DNA from: Rhizobium giardinii bv. giardinii H152
GTDB taxonomy: Bacteria > Pseudomonadota > Alphaproteobacteria > Rhizobiales > Rhizobiaceae
Length of the DNA stretch: 64,000 nt
Direction of reading: 5' to 3'
Assembly: GCF_000379605.1 (NCBI RefSeq)
Contig: NZ_KB902681.1
Location: forward strand, 1 to 64,000
The notes below the pieces were generated by a model that saw only the letters and a program-made list of their open reading frames with translations, was not told the origin of the DNA and did no database searches. Shown here in pieces: positions 1 to 8,716 of the stretch. The first letter of the stretch is position 1, and every line of letters starts with the position of its first letter. The position numbers and the translations under genes are program-made.

Positions 1-37
1 GAACATCCGCCGCCCACGTTTCTCTTTCTCTCTATTC

Positions 38-68
38 AATTGTCAAAAAACCGACGGTCAAAACCGTC
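38..68 (-). promoter_or_regulatory. rRNA operon leader: boxB-like hairpin and boxA antiterminator
   Basis: Read on the minus strand, a 6-bp hairpin with a 4-nt loop (68 to 53) is followed at once by GGTTTTTTGACAATTGAATA (about 52 to 33), which resembles the boxA antitermination element of rhizobial rRNA leaders. A run of purines and GTGGGCGGCG follows toward base 1. The order boxB then boxA is that of bacterial rRNA leaders and would recruit Nus factors to keep polymerase going through 16S-23S. The rRNA genes themselves lie outside the window. Recognition is by pattern memory, with no alignment. Confidence 0.72.
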
Positions 69-197
69 CAAAACCTTTACCCCGAGAGCCCGAAGCGTCA
101 CCGCCTGAAACCCCAAATCCGCCCGCCATTTCTCAAAGAAACTTCAGAGCGAGTTCGTCGGTCGCCAGCAGCGCCGCCGCCCTCGTTGGTGAGCGGT

Positions 198-226
198 TTA
201 TAGTCCCACCCCTCAAACGAAGTCAA
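198..226 (-). promoter_or_regulatory. Strong sigma70-type rRNA operon promoter
   Basis: On the minus strand TTGACT (226-221) and CTATAA (203-198) are separated by exactly 17 bases, a good housekeeping promoter. It lies about 130 bases upstream of the boxB/boxA leader, so it most likely drives an rRNA operon transcribed leftward out of the window. Divergent transcription of the cyclodeaminase gene at 493 would need a separate promoter in 227-490. Confidence 0.72.
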
Positions 227-492
227 CAGCTCAATTTCAAAAAAATCAATTTTCTCGTAAGCGATTGGTATTACTGGGAGATTTCAAGATTTTGGCAAAA
301 CCAGCCGGAATCCAGCCAAAATCCTTACGTCGCGGCCGCGCAATTTCTTGTCCAAATGGTCAAAAGCAGAACAGACCCAACCGTGCGCGGTTCGCGGTCA
401 TGCGCCACACGCACAACATCAAATAATCCCGTCCTTTTCGCCACCGGAAGACTCCTGCTAATCTCCCCCCACTTTTGTCATGGGAGATAGAC
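227..492. other. Intergenic region between rRNA promoter and OCD gene
   Basis: No gene is visible. The region is AT-rich just upstream of the rRNA promoter (about 235-300), which could act as an UP element. It holds a 9-bp inverted repeat (GATTTTGGC at 288-296, GCCAAAATC at 315-323) of unknown role. A GGAG motif at about 482-485 is the ribosome binding site of the next gene. Confidence 0.5.
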
Positions 493-1437
493 ATGCTGGT
501 TCTGAATGAGGCCGATACACGCGCAGCGCTGCCCTGGGGCGATCTGATAGAAGCGCTCCGGGTGATGTTTCGCGACGGCTGCGAAATGCCGGTGCGCCAT
601 CACCACGATGTCGCCGTTCCCGGCGAGGAAGCCGCGACCCTGCTGCTCATGCCCGCGTGGCAACCCGGCAGCTATATCGGCGTAAAGATGGTTTCCGTGT
701 TTCCGGGCAATACCGGCCGCGATCTGCCGGCTATTCATGGCAGCTATCTGCTTTCGTCCGGAAAAACCGGTCAATTGCTGGCGATCATCGACGGAGCGGA
801 ATTGACGGCCAGGCGCACCGCAGCGGCCTCGGCCGTTGCAGCGGACTATCTTGCCGCCAAGGACGCGCGACGCATGCTGATGGTCGGCGCCGGGCGGCTG
901 TCGCTGAACCTGATAGAGGCGCATGCCTGCGTCCGGCCGATTTGCGAGGTGACGATCTGGGCGCGTGATGCCCGCAAGGCCGAGGCGACGGCGGCACAGC
1001 TCGACCTTCCCGGCGTCACCGTCGCCGTGTCGACCGATCTCGAAGCGGCGGCCCGTCAGGCCGACCTGATCTCCTGCGCGACCCTGTCATCGCAACCTCT
1101 CATTCGCGGCGAGTGGCTGAAGGACGGGGCACATCTCGATCTGGTCGGCGCCTTCAAGCCGAGCATGCGTGAATCGGACGACCGGGCCGTCGAGCGCGCC
1201 TCATTGTTCGTCGATACCCGCGACGGCGCGCTCAGCGAAGGCGGCGACTTGGTCCAGCCGCTGCGCGCCGGCATCATTGCGGCGGGCGCTGTTCGGGCGG
1301 ACCTGGCGGAGCTCGCGGGCGGACGGCATCCGGGGCGCACCGAACCCGGCGAGATCACCCTGTTCAAGTCGGTGGGGGCTGCACTCGAAGACCTGGCGGG
1401 CGCCATTCTCGCCTTCGAGCGGTCCCGTCCAAACTGA
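493..1437 (+). CDS. Ornithine cyclodeaminase / mu-crystallin family protein
   Basis: A 314-residue NAD(P)-dependent protein of the OCD/mu-crystallin family. Members include ornithine cyclodeaminase, Delta1-pyrroline-2-carboxylate reductase and alanine dehydrogenase. Visible motifs are the substrate-binding Lys in GVKMVSVFPGN, the segment ELTARRTAAASA, a Rossmann loop MVGAGRLSLNL, the catalytic Asp region GAFKPSMRESD and the C-terminal FKSVGAALEDLA. The ATG at 493 is preferred over the in-frame TTG at 475 because GGAG precedes it at the right distance. The exact substrate cannot be read from sequence; ketimine reductase (proline or hydroxyproline metabolism) is as likely as true cyclodeaminase. 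It diverges from the rRNA promoter and is followed by hrpB after 80 bases. Confidence 0.85.
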   Translation: MLVLNEADTRAALPWGDLIEALRVMFRDGCEMPVRHHHDVAVPGEEAATLLLMPAWQPGSYIGVKMVSVFPGNTGRDLPAIHGSYLLSSGKTGQLLAIIDGAELTARRTAAASAVAADYLAAKDARRMLMVGAGRLSLNLIEAHACVRPICEVTIWARDARKAEATAAQLDLPGVTVAVSTDLEAAARQADLISCATLSSQPLIRGEWLKDGAHLDLVGAFKPSMRESDDRAVERASLFVDTRDGALSEGGDLVQPLRAGIIAAGAVRADLAELAGGRHPGRTEPGEITLFKSVGAALEDLAGAILAFERSRPN

Positions 1438-1517
1438 GTCCTGCGCCGGATTGTCATTGCGTCGTCGGTGGCGCACTTGCTATTCCGCGAGCGGCGCACC
1501 ACCGGCGAGGAATATCC

Positions 1518-3986
1518 ATGAGCATGACGAGCACCCTGCCGGACCTGCCGGTGCGGGCTATCCTTACCGAACTCGGCCAGGTTCTGGCGCACGCACCCTC
1601 GGTCGTCCTGTCCGCTCCGCCGGGGGCCGGCAAGACGACATTGGTGCCGCTCTTCCTGCTCGATCAACCCTGGCGCGGCGATGGCCGGATCATCCTGCTC
1701 GAGCCGCGGCGGTTGGCCGCGCGCGCCGCTGCCGGCCGCATGGCAAGCCTGCTCGGCGAAGCCGTCGGCGAGACCGTGGGCTACCGCATGCGGCTGGACA
1801 GCCGGGTCTCGGCCAGGACGCGCATCGAAGTGGTGACCGAGGGCGTCTTTGCCCGCATGCTGCTCGACGATCCGGAACTGCCCGATGTTTCGGCCGTCCT
1901 GTTCGACGAATTTCATGAGCGTTCGCTCGACGCCGATGTCGGGCTGGCGCTGGCACTCGACGTGCAGCAGGCGCTGCGCGACGACCTGAAGCTGATCGTC
2001 ATGTCGGCAACACTGGATGTCGAGCGCGTGGCCGCGCTTCTTGGGGGCGCGCCGGTCATCGAAAGCCGGGGGCGCAGTTTTCCCGTGGATGTGCGCTATC
2101 AGGAACGGCCGTCCAGCGAGCGGGTGGAAGACGCCGTGACGCGCGCGATCATCGAAGCCCATCGCCAGGAAACCGGTTCCATCCTTGCCTTCCTGCCGGG
2201 GCAGGCGGAAATCACCCGCACGGCCGAGCGGCTGGAGGGTCGGTTCGACGCCTCCACCATTGTCACACCGCTGTTTGGCAATCTCAGCCAGAAGGAACAG
2301 GACGCGGCGATCCGCCCGGCACCGGCGGGAACGCGCAAGATCGTGCTGGCCACCTCGATTGCCGAGACCTCCATCACCATCGATGGGGTTCGCATCGTCA
2401 TCGACAGCGGGCTGCAGCGGCTTCCAGCCTTCGAAGCCTCCACCGGCATCACCCGATTGGAGACCCTCCGGGTTTCTCGCGCCTCCGCCGACCAGCGCGC
2501 AGGCCGCGCCGGACGCACGGAGCCGGGCATCGCCATCCGCCTTTGGCATCAGGGTCAGACGGCAGCGCTTCCGGCCTTCACCCCGCCGCAAATTCTTTCA
2601 AGCGACCTCGCCGGTCTCGTGCTTGATCTCGCCCATTGGGGCGTGACCGATCCGCAAGGTCTTGCCTTTCTCGACCCGCCGCCACCCACGACGTGGCAGG
2701 AGGCGACGGCGCTGCTTACCCAACTTGGCGCGATCGATGCCAATGGCGCTTTGACAGCCCGGGGAAAGCAGATTCGCCAGTTGGCCCTGCCGCCGCGTCT
2801 GGCCGCCATGACCGTTTCGGCGGCTAGGGAGGGACAGGCCTGTGAGGCCTGCCTGCTGGCCGTTCTGCTGACCGAGCAGGGCCTGGGTGGAAATGGTGTC
2901 GATCTCGAAGACCGGTTGCGTCGTTTCAAGTCCGAGCGCGGCGAGCGCGCCGAGGCCTCGCGCGGCCTTGCCCGGCGCATGGCAAAGGGCTTGAGCGCAG
3001 GCAAGGAGACGAACGATCCGGTGCAGCCGGGCATGCTGCTGATGCACGCCTTTCCGGACCGGATCGCCCTGCAGCGCGGCGGGCGCGGTCGCTTCGTCAT
3101 GGCCAATGGCCGCGGCGCGGAACTGCCGGAAACCGAGCGCCTGGCCGGCGCTTCGATGCTGGTCATCGCCGACCTCACCGGGCGTGCCGGCGGTCAGCGC
3201 ATTCTTGCCGCCGCCGAAATTTCCCGTGCCGATGTCGAAGCACACATGCCGCAAGCGATCATTCGCGAGGACCAGACCTTCTTCGACCGGCCGAGCCGGC
3301 AGGTCCGAGCAAGGCGGGTGACGCGGCTGGGCGCCATCGTCTTCGAGGAAACGCCGCTTCCGCGGCCGAGGGGCGAAACGGCCGCGCGGGCGCTGGCTCA
3401 AGGCGTCCGGCAACTCGGTCTTGCGGTACTGCCTTTCTCCAAGGAAGCAATGCAATTGCGGGACCGGATCGGTTTCCTGTACCGCACCATTGGCGACCCT
3501 TGGCCGGATATGTCCGACGAGAGCCTGCTTGCCGGGCTGGAGGACTGGTTCGTGCCCTTTCAGGGTGAGACCCGGGGCATCGACGACATCAGCGCCGCCA
3601 GCCTTTCCGAAGGGCTGCAGTCGCTGGTGCCACACGCGGTCGCCCGCGATCTGGCACGGCTTGCACCGACCCATTTCGAGGCGCCGACGGGCCAGCGCCA
3701 TCCGATCCGTTATGACGGCGACGAACCGGTTCTGTCCATCCGCGTGCAGGAACTGTTCGGGTTGAAAACCCATCCGTCGATCGGCGGCGGGCGGCTGCCA
3801 CTGCTTCTGGAATTGGTCTCGCCCGGTCACAAGCCGATGCAGACCACGCGCGACCTGCCGGGATTCTGGGCCGGGTCCTGGAAGGACGTCCGCGCCGACA
3901 TGCGCGGCCGCTACCCGAAACACCCGTGGCCCGAGGATCCGGCAAATGCGGCGCCGACGACACGGGCAAAGCCGCGTGGTACATGA
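1518..3986 (+). CDS. hrpB: ATP-dependent helicase HrpB
   Basis: An 822-residue DEAH/DExH-box helicase of the HrpB family, close to the usual length of about 820. Walker A is PPGAGKTT (residues 34-41), motif II is DEFHERS, which is the HrpB variant, and motif III is SAT. The helicase C-terminal domain carries TSIAETSITIDGV and QRAGRAGRTEPG, followed by the HA2-like and HrpB C-terminal regions. The family is thought to act on RNA; its substrate in rhizobia is not established. The start has a GAGG upstream. It ends 7 bases before actS, so the two may be co-transcribed. Confidence 0.95.
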   Translation: MSMTSTLPDLPVRAILTELGQVLAHAPSVVLSAPPGAGKTTLVPLFLLDQPWRGDGRIILLEPRRLAARAAAGRMASLLGEAVGETVGYRMRLDSRVSARTRIEVVTEGVFARMLLDDPELPDVSAVLFDEFHERSLDADVGLALALDVQQALRDDLKLIVMSATLDVERVAALLGGAPVIESRGRSFPVDVRYQERPSSERVEDAVTRAIIEAHRQETGSILAFLPGQAEITRTAERLEGRFDASTIVTPLFGNLSQKEQDAAIRPAPAGTRKIVLATSIAETSITIDGVRIVIDSGLQRLPAFEASTGITRLETLRVSRASADQRAGRAGRTEPGIAIRLWHQGQTAALPAFTPPQILSSDLAGLVLDLAHWGVTDPQGLAFLDPPPPTTWQEATALLTQLGAIDANGALTARGKQIRQLALPPRLAAMTVSAAREGQACEACLLAVLLTEQGLGGNGVDLEDRLRRFKSERGERAEASRGLARRMAKGLSAGKETNDPVQPGMLLMHAFPDRIALQRGGRGRFVMANGRGAELPETERLAGASMLVIADLTGRAGGQRILAAAEISRADVEAHMPQAIIREDQTFFDRPSRQVRARRVTRLGAIVFEETPLPRPRGETAARALAQGVRQLGLAVLPFSKEAMQLRDRIGFLYRTIGDPWPDMSDESLLAGLEDWFVPFQGETRGIDDISAASLSEGLQSLVPHAVARDLARLAPTHFEAPTGQRHPIRYDGDEPVLSIRVQELFGLKTHPSIGGGRLPLLLELVSPGHKPMQTTRDLPGFWAGSWKDVRADMRGRYPKHPWPEDPANAAPTTRAKPRGT

Positions 3987-3992
3987 AACGCA

Positions 3993-5321
3993 ATGACGAG
4001 GACGATGGGAAACCAGATGACGGCAGCAGAGATCGAAAGCGATGAACCGACCACGAGCCGGGTGCTGCGGCTGCAGACGATCGTCCGCCTGCGCTGGCTT
4101 GCGGTCGGCGGGCAGTCCATCGCAGTGATCATCACCGCTTTCTTGCTGCAATTCCCGTTGCCGCTGATTGCCTGCTGCTCGCTGATCGCCTTTCTTGCCC
4201 TGGTGAATGCCTACCTGACGATCCGCTACCCGCCGACGCATCGGTTACAGCCGCCAGCGGCTTTTGCGCTGCTCGGCATTGACCTGGCGCAGCTCACCGC
4301 CCTTCTCTTCATCACCGGCGGGCTCGCCAATCCTTTTGCGCCGCTCGTCTGCGTACCGGTCATCATCTCGTCTGCCTCGCAACCCAAATGGCACAGCGTC
4401 GGCCTCGCCATCCTCGCGATTCTTGGGATCACGGCGCTGGCATTCACGCCCTTTCCGCTGCCGTGGTATCCTGGCGTCGTGCTTCTCGTGCCGACGATCC
4501 TGACGGCCGGTTTCTGGTTCGCCATCGTTTCGACCACAGCTTTTGCCGCATTCTACACCTATCGTGTCTCGCTCGAGGCAAGCGAGCTGTCGGAAGCGCT
4601 GACGGCGACGGAACTGGTGCTGCAGCGGGAAAAGCACCTGTCGCAGCTCGACGGGCTGGCTGCCGCGGCGGCGCACGAACTGGGAACACCGCTTGCCACC
4701 ATCAGTGTCGTCGCCAAGGAGATGGAACGAGAGCTTGGCGACGACCCCCGGTTTGGTGAGGACGTGCAATTGCTGCGCAGCCAGAGCGAACGCTGCCGCG
4801 ATATCCTGCGCCGGCTGACGACCTTGTCTTCCGAGAACGAAGCGCATATGCGGCATCTGCCCCTGTCGTCGCTGATCGAGGAAGTGATGGCGCCGCACCG
4901 CGAATTCGGCATCCGGATCAACCTCGTCGAAAGGGGCGACCGCGCCACCGAGCCCGTCGGCAATCGCAATGCGGGCATTCTCTACGGCCTCGGCAACCTC
5001 CTGGAAAACGCGGTCGACTATGCCAAGCAGGAGGTGACGGTCACGGTCGTTCATACGCCGGATATCGTCTCGGTCACCATCGAGGATGATGGCGATGGCT
5101 ATGCGCCCGACATTCTCAGCCGGATCGGCGAACCCTACGTGACCAAACGCCAGAAGGACGACAGCGCCGGCGGACTGGGCCTCGGCCTGTTCATCGCCAA
5201 GACGCTGTTGGAGCGCTCGGGCGCCAAACTGACGTTCGAAAACGGCGGCCCGGACAAGCCGGGCGCGCGCGTCAGCGTCGAATGGCCACGCACACTGATG
5301 GACACGAAACTGACAAAATGA
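3993..5321 (+). CDS. actS: Redox-sensing histidine kinase ActS (RegB/PrrB type)
   Basis: A membrane histidine kinase of the RegB/PrrB/ActS family, 442 residues. The N-terminal half has about six hydrophobic segments and contains GGLANPF, the conserved quinone-binding motif of RegB. The H-box HELGTPLA has phospho-acceptor His228, and a conserved redox Cys268 (ERCRDIL) follows, matching the redox switch of RegB. N, G1 and G2 boxes appear as GNLLENAVDYA, DDGDGY and GLGLGLFIAKTL. A second ATG at 4017 with GGGAAA upstream is an alternative start. It pairs with actR 78 bases downstream. In rhizobia and Agrobacterium ActSR governs acid tolerance, nitrogen and carbon fixation and microaerobic genes. 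Confidence 0.93.
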   Translation: MTRTMGNQMTAAEIESDEPTTSRVLRLQTIVRLRWLAVGGQSIAVIITAFLLQFPLPLIACCSLIAFLALVNAYLTIRYPPTHRLQPPAAFALLGIDLAQLTALLFITGGLANPFAPLVCVPVIISSASQPKWHSVGLAILAILGITALAFTPFPLPWYPGVVLLVPTILTAGFWFAIVSTTAFAAFYTYRVSLEASELSEALTATELVLQREKHLSQLDGLAAAAAHELGTPLATISVVAKEMERELGDDPRFGEDVQLLRSQSERCRDILRRLTTLSSENEAHMRHLPLSSLIEEVMAPHREFGIRINLVERGDRATEPVGNRNAGILYGLGNLLENAVDYAKQEVTVTVVHTPDIVSVTIEDDGDGYAPDILSRIGEPYVTKRQKDDSAGGLGLGLFIAKTLLERSGAKLTFENGGPDKPGARVSVEWPRTLMDTKLTK

Positions 5322-5399
5322 CTTTATGGCATTTTGAACCGCGAATATGCGAACTACATAGAGCGCAGAAAAATTGAGCCCTGCGCCGAGGATTGCGAC

Positions 5400-5993
5400 A
5401 TGACGGAAAGAACTACCGAACAGGCACCAGCCGCCGGTGACGGCAAGCTGGATGCCGCGTTGATCGGCGCCGACACTTCCCTGCTGATCGTCGATGACGA
5501 CGCCCCCTTCCTGCGCCGTCTTGCCCGTGCGATGGAGACGCGCGGCTTTTCCGTCGATATCGCCGAATCCGTTGCCGAGGGTATCGCCAAGGCAAAGACA
5601 CGCCCGCCGAAACACGCGGTCGTCGATCTGCGGCTGGGCGACGGCAGCGGGCTGGACGTGATCGAAGCGATCCGCGCCAAGCGCGACGACACCCGCATCA
5701 TCATGCTGACCGGCTATGGCAACATCGCCACCGCGGTCAACGCCGTGAAACTCGGCGCCGTCGACTATCTCGCCAAGCCTGCCGATGCCGACGATATTTT
5801 CGCGGCCTTGGTACAGCGGGCCGGCGAGCGCGCCGAGCCGCCGGAAAACCCGATGTCGGCCGATCGCGTCCGCTGGGAGCATATCCAGCGCGTCTACGAG
5901 ATGTGCGAGCGCAACGTGTCGGAAACGGCCCGGAGACTGAACATGCACCGCCGTACCTTGCAGCGCATCCTGGCAAAGCGCGCACCCAAGTAA
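5400..5993 (+). CDS. actR: Response regulator ActR (RegA/PrrA type)
   Basis: A 197-residue two-domain response regulator of the RegA family. The receiver domain has the acidic pair in IVDDDAPFLRRL, phospho-acceptor Asp76 in VVDLRLGDGSG, and a Lys in LAKPADADD. The C-terminus is a short Fis-like helix-turn-helix, NVSETARRLNMHRRTLQRIL, nearly invariant in this family. The ATG at 5400 follows GAGG at 5388 and gives the usual length; an in-frame TTG at 5334 is unlikely. The stop codon directly abuts the palindromic element that begins at 5993. Confidence 0.94.
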   Translation: MTERTTEQAPAAGDGKLDAALIGADTSLLIVDDDAPFLRRLARAMETRGFSVDIAESVAEGIAKAKTRPPKHAVVDLRLGDGSGLDVIEAIRAKRDDTRIIMLTGYGNIATAVNAVKLGAVDYLAKPADADDIFAALVQRAGERAEPPENPMSADRVRWEHIQRVYEMCERNVSETARRLNMHRRTLQRILAKRAPK

Positions 5994-6238
5994 TACCAAA
6001 GATCACTGATAATGACCGATGTGACCGGATCGATTTTGACTTACGGCTAGGAGAAAACCGCAGTCGGACCAGAAGGTCCGGCGAGGATTTTTGACGACGT
6101 CCGGAAGCCAAAAGCGACCGGCCCTTCGGGTGGCCCGGAAATCGGCCACCGGAGGGCGTCGAAATCCTCGGCGGTTTCTTCTACCCGGACGCCCGTTTCC
6201 GGGCCATCACATCGGTCATTATCAGTGATCTTTGGTAT
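5993..6238. repeat. 246-bp palindromic intergenic element with perfect 32-bp terminal inverted repeats
   Basis: The arms 5993-6024 (starting ATACCAAAGATCACTGATAA) and 6207-6238 (ending TTATCAGTGATCTTTGGTAT) are perfect reverse complements over 32 bases. Inside, GAGGATTTTTGACG (about 6082) pairs imperfectly with CGTCGAAATCCTC (about 6157), and GAAAACCGC (6052) with GCGGTTTCTTC (about 6171). A left-arm insertion AGTCGGACCAGAAGGTCCG interrupts the symmetry. The apex has GGTGGCC/GGCCACC. Translated in one frame, each arm reads IPKITDNDRCD. It has no transposase. It lies between the convergent genes actR and mmcB, so it may act as a bidirectional terminator or be a MITE-like or REP-like element. 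I believe similar arms recur in Rhizobium genomes, but this is from memory. Confidence 0.85.
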
Positions 6239-6252
6239 AAGGTGTGCTCGTC

Positions 6253-6786
6253 TTAACTTTCGCTGTCGAGAGCGCCGGAAACGATCTCGCGCATGTTCGG
6301 GCTGGTATCGCCTGCCCGGTCGGCCGACCACTCCGCCAGCATCAGCCGCTGCGCCGCGACCCGCCCGAAATTGAGGGATACCGACTTGCGCGTCGGAGCC
6401 GCGAGCCGGTGTTCGGGCGCGTCGCGGATCATCTCCGCGTCATAGCCGTCCGACAGCAGCAGCCCGCATTCTTCCGGAAAGATGTCGAGCGGCACACCGC
6501 TATGGGTGGCGAAGTAAAGCCGGTCTGAATGCATCCGGTAATCGGGCCATTTGCGGTCGACCTTGAAATCCTCGATCGAGGTCTTGATCTCGACAATCCA
6601 GATATCCCCTTTGGGCGAAATCGAGATCAGATCCGCCCGCCTTCCGCTTGCAAGCGTCAGCTCCGGCAGCACCGCATGGCGCATTTCATGAAGGAATCGC
6701 TGCACGCCGCGGCGCACCATCAGCGCGCGCTGCGACTGGCGCCCGTCGATCAGCGGGCTGTCGTTGTGGATAGAGAGAATCGCCAT
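6253..6786 (-). CDS. mmcB: MmcB family DNA repair protein (DUF1052)
   Basis: A 177-residue protein of the MmcB family, conserved in alphaproteobacteria and first linked in Caulobacter to survival of DNA damage. The fold resembles the PD-(D/E)XK nuclease superfamily: GRRADLISISPKG carries the Asp and IWIVEIKTSIEDF carries the E-x-K. The middle has the family signature WPDYRMHSDRLYFAT. The gene is convergent with actR across the palindromic element and divergent from the L,D-transpeptidase gene. The start at 6786 fits the family N-terminus. Function is inferred from family membership. Confidence 0.88.
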   Translation of the reverse strand: MAILSIHNDSPLIDGRQSQRALMVRRGVQRFLHEMRHAVLPELTLASGRRADLISISPKGDIWIVEIKTSIEDFKVDRKWPDYRMHSDRLYFATHSGVPLDIFPEECGLLLSDGYDAEMIRDAPEHRLAAPTRKSVSLNFGRVAAQRLMLAEWSADRAGDTSPNMREIVSGALDSES

Positions 6787-6967
6787 GCATTAAACTCTGG
6801 CACAAGGCCGCTTTTGTTGCAAAAAAACACTCCGTGGAGTTTTTGAAACATCCGGCAAAAATGCTGCGCCGCATTCACTTGCAATCGGGATGTTAATCGA
6901 AAATAAACCATAATCGCTGATGGTCGAGCCGACCCAGATATTCTTAACTTCATTTTAAGAGACACCC

Positions 6968-7630
6968 ATGCGCTTCCGCAATGCAGTTCTGCTGTGCAGC
7001 CTCGCGGCCACCCTTGCTTTGGCCAGTTGCTCCACCGCACCGATCTCTCCCATCGGTGAAAAAGTCGCGACCAACCAGATTTTCTCGAATGGCTACGGTC
7101 CGGTCGAGGATCACGGCTACGCCCTGCCGGCGATCCCGATCAACAAGGTCAACGAGCGCTTCCACCGTCAGATCGTTGATTATACCACGGCTGAAAAGCC
7201 CGGCACGATCATCGTCAACACGCCGAACCGTTTCCTCTACTTCGTGTTGCCCGGCGGCAAGGCCGTTCGCTACGGCATCGGCGTCGGCAAGGCGGGCTTC
7301 GCATGGGAAGGCCGCGCCTATGTCGCCTGGAAGCAGGAATGGCCGACCTGGCATCCGCCGAAGGAAATGGCCGAGCGCAAGCCGGAAGTGGCGCAGTATG
7401 TCGAGGACGGCATGGGTCCGGGCCTGCGCAATCCGCTCGGCGCCCGCGCCATGTACCTGTTCAACGACGAAGGCAAGGATACGCTGTTCCGCATCCACGG
7501 ATCGCCGGAATGGGCATCGATCGGCACCGCCGCCTCTTCGGGCTGTATCCGGATGATCAACCAGGACATCATCGATCTCTATGCCCGCGTCCGCCCGGGC
7601 AAGAACACCCGCGTCATCGTCCAGCAGTAG
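6968..7630 (+). CDS. L,D-transpeptidase lipoprotein (YkuD domain)
   Basis: A 220-residue exported lipoprotein. The N-terminus is a type II signal peptide with lipobox LALASC (Cys about residue 19). Residues about 75-220 form a YkuD L,D-transpeptidase domain with the catalytic block HGSPEWASIGTAASSGCIRM, in which Cys193 is the nucleophile and the preceding His is visible. Such enzymes make 3-3 cross-links in peptidoglycan or attach proteins to it. Polar growth in Rhizobiales relies heavily on these enzymes. It is monocistronic and followed by a terminator at 7662. Confidence 0.92.
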   Translation: MRFRNAVLLCSLAATLALASCSTAPISPIGEKVATNQIFSNGYGPVEDHGYALPAIPINKVNERFHRQIVDYTTAEKPGTIIVNTPNRFLYFVLPGGKAVRYGIGVGKAGFAWEGRAYVAWKQEWPTWHPPKEMAERKPEVAQYVEDGMGPGLRNPLGARAMYLFNDEGKDTLFRIHGSPEWASIGTAASSGCIRMINQDIIDLYARVRPGKNTRVIVQQ

Positions 7631-7661
7631 CGAAATCTGGCGTTCATCGCAGATGCTTTCC

Positions 7662-7691
7662 AATCCCCGGCTTGTCTGGGGATTTTACTTT
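7662..7691 (+). terminator. Rho-independent terminator of the L,D-transpeptidase gene
   Basis: AATCCCC (7662-7668) and GGGGATT (7678-7684) form a 7-bp stem with a 9-nt loop, followed by a T-rich tail (TTTACTTT). It lies 32 bases after the stop codon. Confidence 0.75.
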
Positions 7692-7779
7692 GTGGCCCCT
7701 GGCCTGCCTCGAGGTTTGCGCCTTGACGCCGCACATCCGTCTTCCGATATCTGCCAACAGGATTTTGCGGAGGCGCGCT

Positions 7780-8685
7780 TTGTACGATATCGGAAATCTC
7801 GCGGCATTGATGGACAAGCACACACATGTGGACGGGGTGCACCCGACGGCCATTCCGCGGGTCGTTCTCATTCGCGTCTCCCGTCCTACCACGCCCCTTC
7901 ATGTCCTGCACGCGCCGGCGGTCTGCATCGTCGCACAGGGTGAAAAGCAGGTGATGCTGGCAGACCGCATCTATCGATACGATCGCAGTCGATACCTGAC
8001 GGTTTCCGTCGACCTACCCCTGGTCGGCCAGATCGTCACGGCAACCGCGGAAGAGCCATATCTCTGCCTTCGCATCGATCTCGACCCGGTTCTGCTCAGC
8101 GAAATCCTGATCGCCGCCGGACAGACGGAAAGCGAAGAAGCAACCACTGCCTCCAGCGGCCTTTTTCTCAACGACGCCACGCGAGATCTGATCGAGACCG
8201 CCATCCGGCTCTTGCGTCTGCTGGACAGCCCGCGCGACATCGCGATGCTTTCGCCGCTGATCGAGCGTGAGCTTCTCTATCGACTGCTGATGGGGCCGCA
8301 AGGCGGACAGTTGCGCCAGATTGCCCATGGAGAGAGCCGGTTACGGCAGGTCAACGCCGCGATCGGCTGGATCCGGCGCAATTTCGACAAGCCGCTGAGG
8401 ATCGAGGACATGGCCGAGCAGGCCCGCATGAGCGCCTCGTCCTTCCATCAGCATTTCAAGGACGTCACGGCCATGAGTCCCCTGCAGTACCAGAAGCAGC
8501 TTCGCTTGCAGGAAGCGCGGCGGCTGATCCTTGGCCAGGCGCTTGACGCGGCAACCGCCGCCCATACGGTCGGCTACGAAAGTCCGTCGCAGTTTTCACG
8601 GGAATATGCGCGCCTGTTCGGCGCGCCGCCGCTGCGCGACATCGCCCGATTGAAGGCTTCGCCGGACTATCTGCTGCAGGCTTGA
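7780..8685 (+). CDS. AraC family transcriptional regulator (AraC_N type)
   Basis: A 301-residue regulator. Residues about 1-165 match the AraC N-terminal cupin-like domain, with AIPRVVLIRVSRPTTPLHVL and PAVCIVAQGEKQVMLADRIYRYD. Residues about 190-290 are two helix-turn-helix units, RIEDMAEQARMSASSFHQHF and AAHTVGYESPSQFSREYARLFG. The TTG at 7780 is chosen because GCGGAGG sits 6 bases upstream and the encoded N-terminus (YDIGNLAALMDKH) fits the family; ATG at 7810 is the alternative. It is convergent with the SDR/Atu4866 pair. In many proteobacteria regulators of this type sit beside and control an SDR gene, so that pair is the likely target. Confidence 0.88.
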   Translation: MYDIGNLAALMDKHTHVDGVHPTAIPRVVLIRVSRPTTPLHVLHAPAVCIVAQGEKQVMLADRIYRYDRSRYLTVSVDLPLVGQIVTATAEEPYLCLRIDLDPVLLSEILIAAGQTESEEATTASSGLFLNDATRDLIETAIRLLRLLDSPRDIAMLSPLIERELLYRLLMGPQGGQLRQIAHGESRLRQVNAAIGWIRRNFDKPLRIEDMAEQARMSASSFHQHFKDVTAMSPLQYQKQLRLQEARRLILGQALDAATAAHTVGYESPSQFSREYARLFGAPPLRDIARLKASPDYLLQA

Positions 8686-8716
8686 GGGGCACCCGAAAGC
8701 GCCCCCAAGCGTTTGT

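Noticed and set aside
6047-6331. 94-codon minus-strand ORF spanning the palindromic element
   Set aside because: The coding potential comes from the repeat arms (IPKITDNDRCD occurs in both) and its 3' part runs into mmcB. It is better explained as repeat sequence.
6820-6850. Small ACTCC/GGAGT hairpin upstream of the L,D-transpeptidase gene as a terminator
   Set aside because: It lies between divergent genes, where no terminator is needed, and the stem is only 5 bp.
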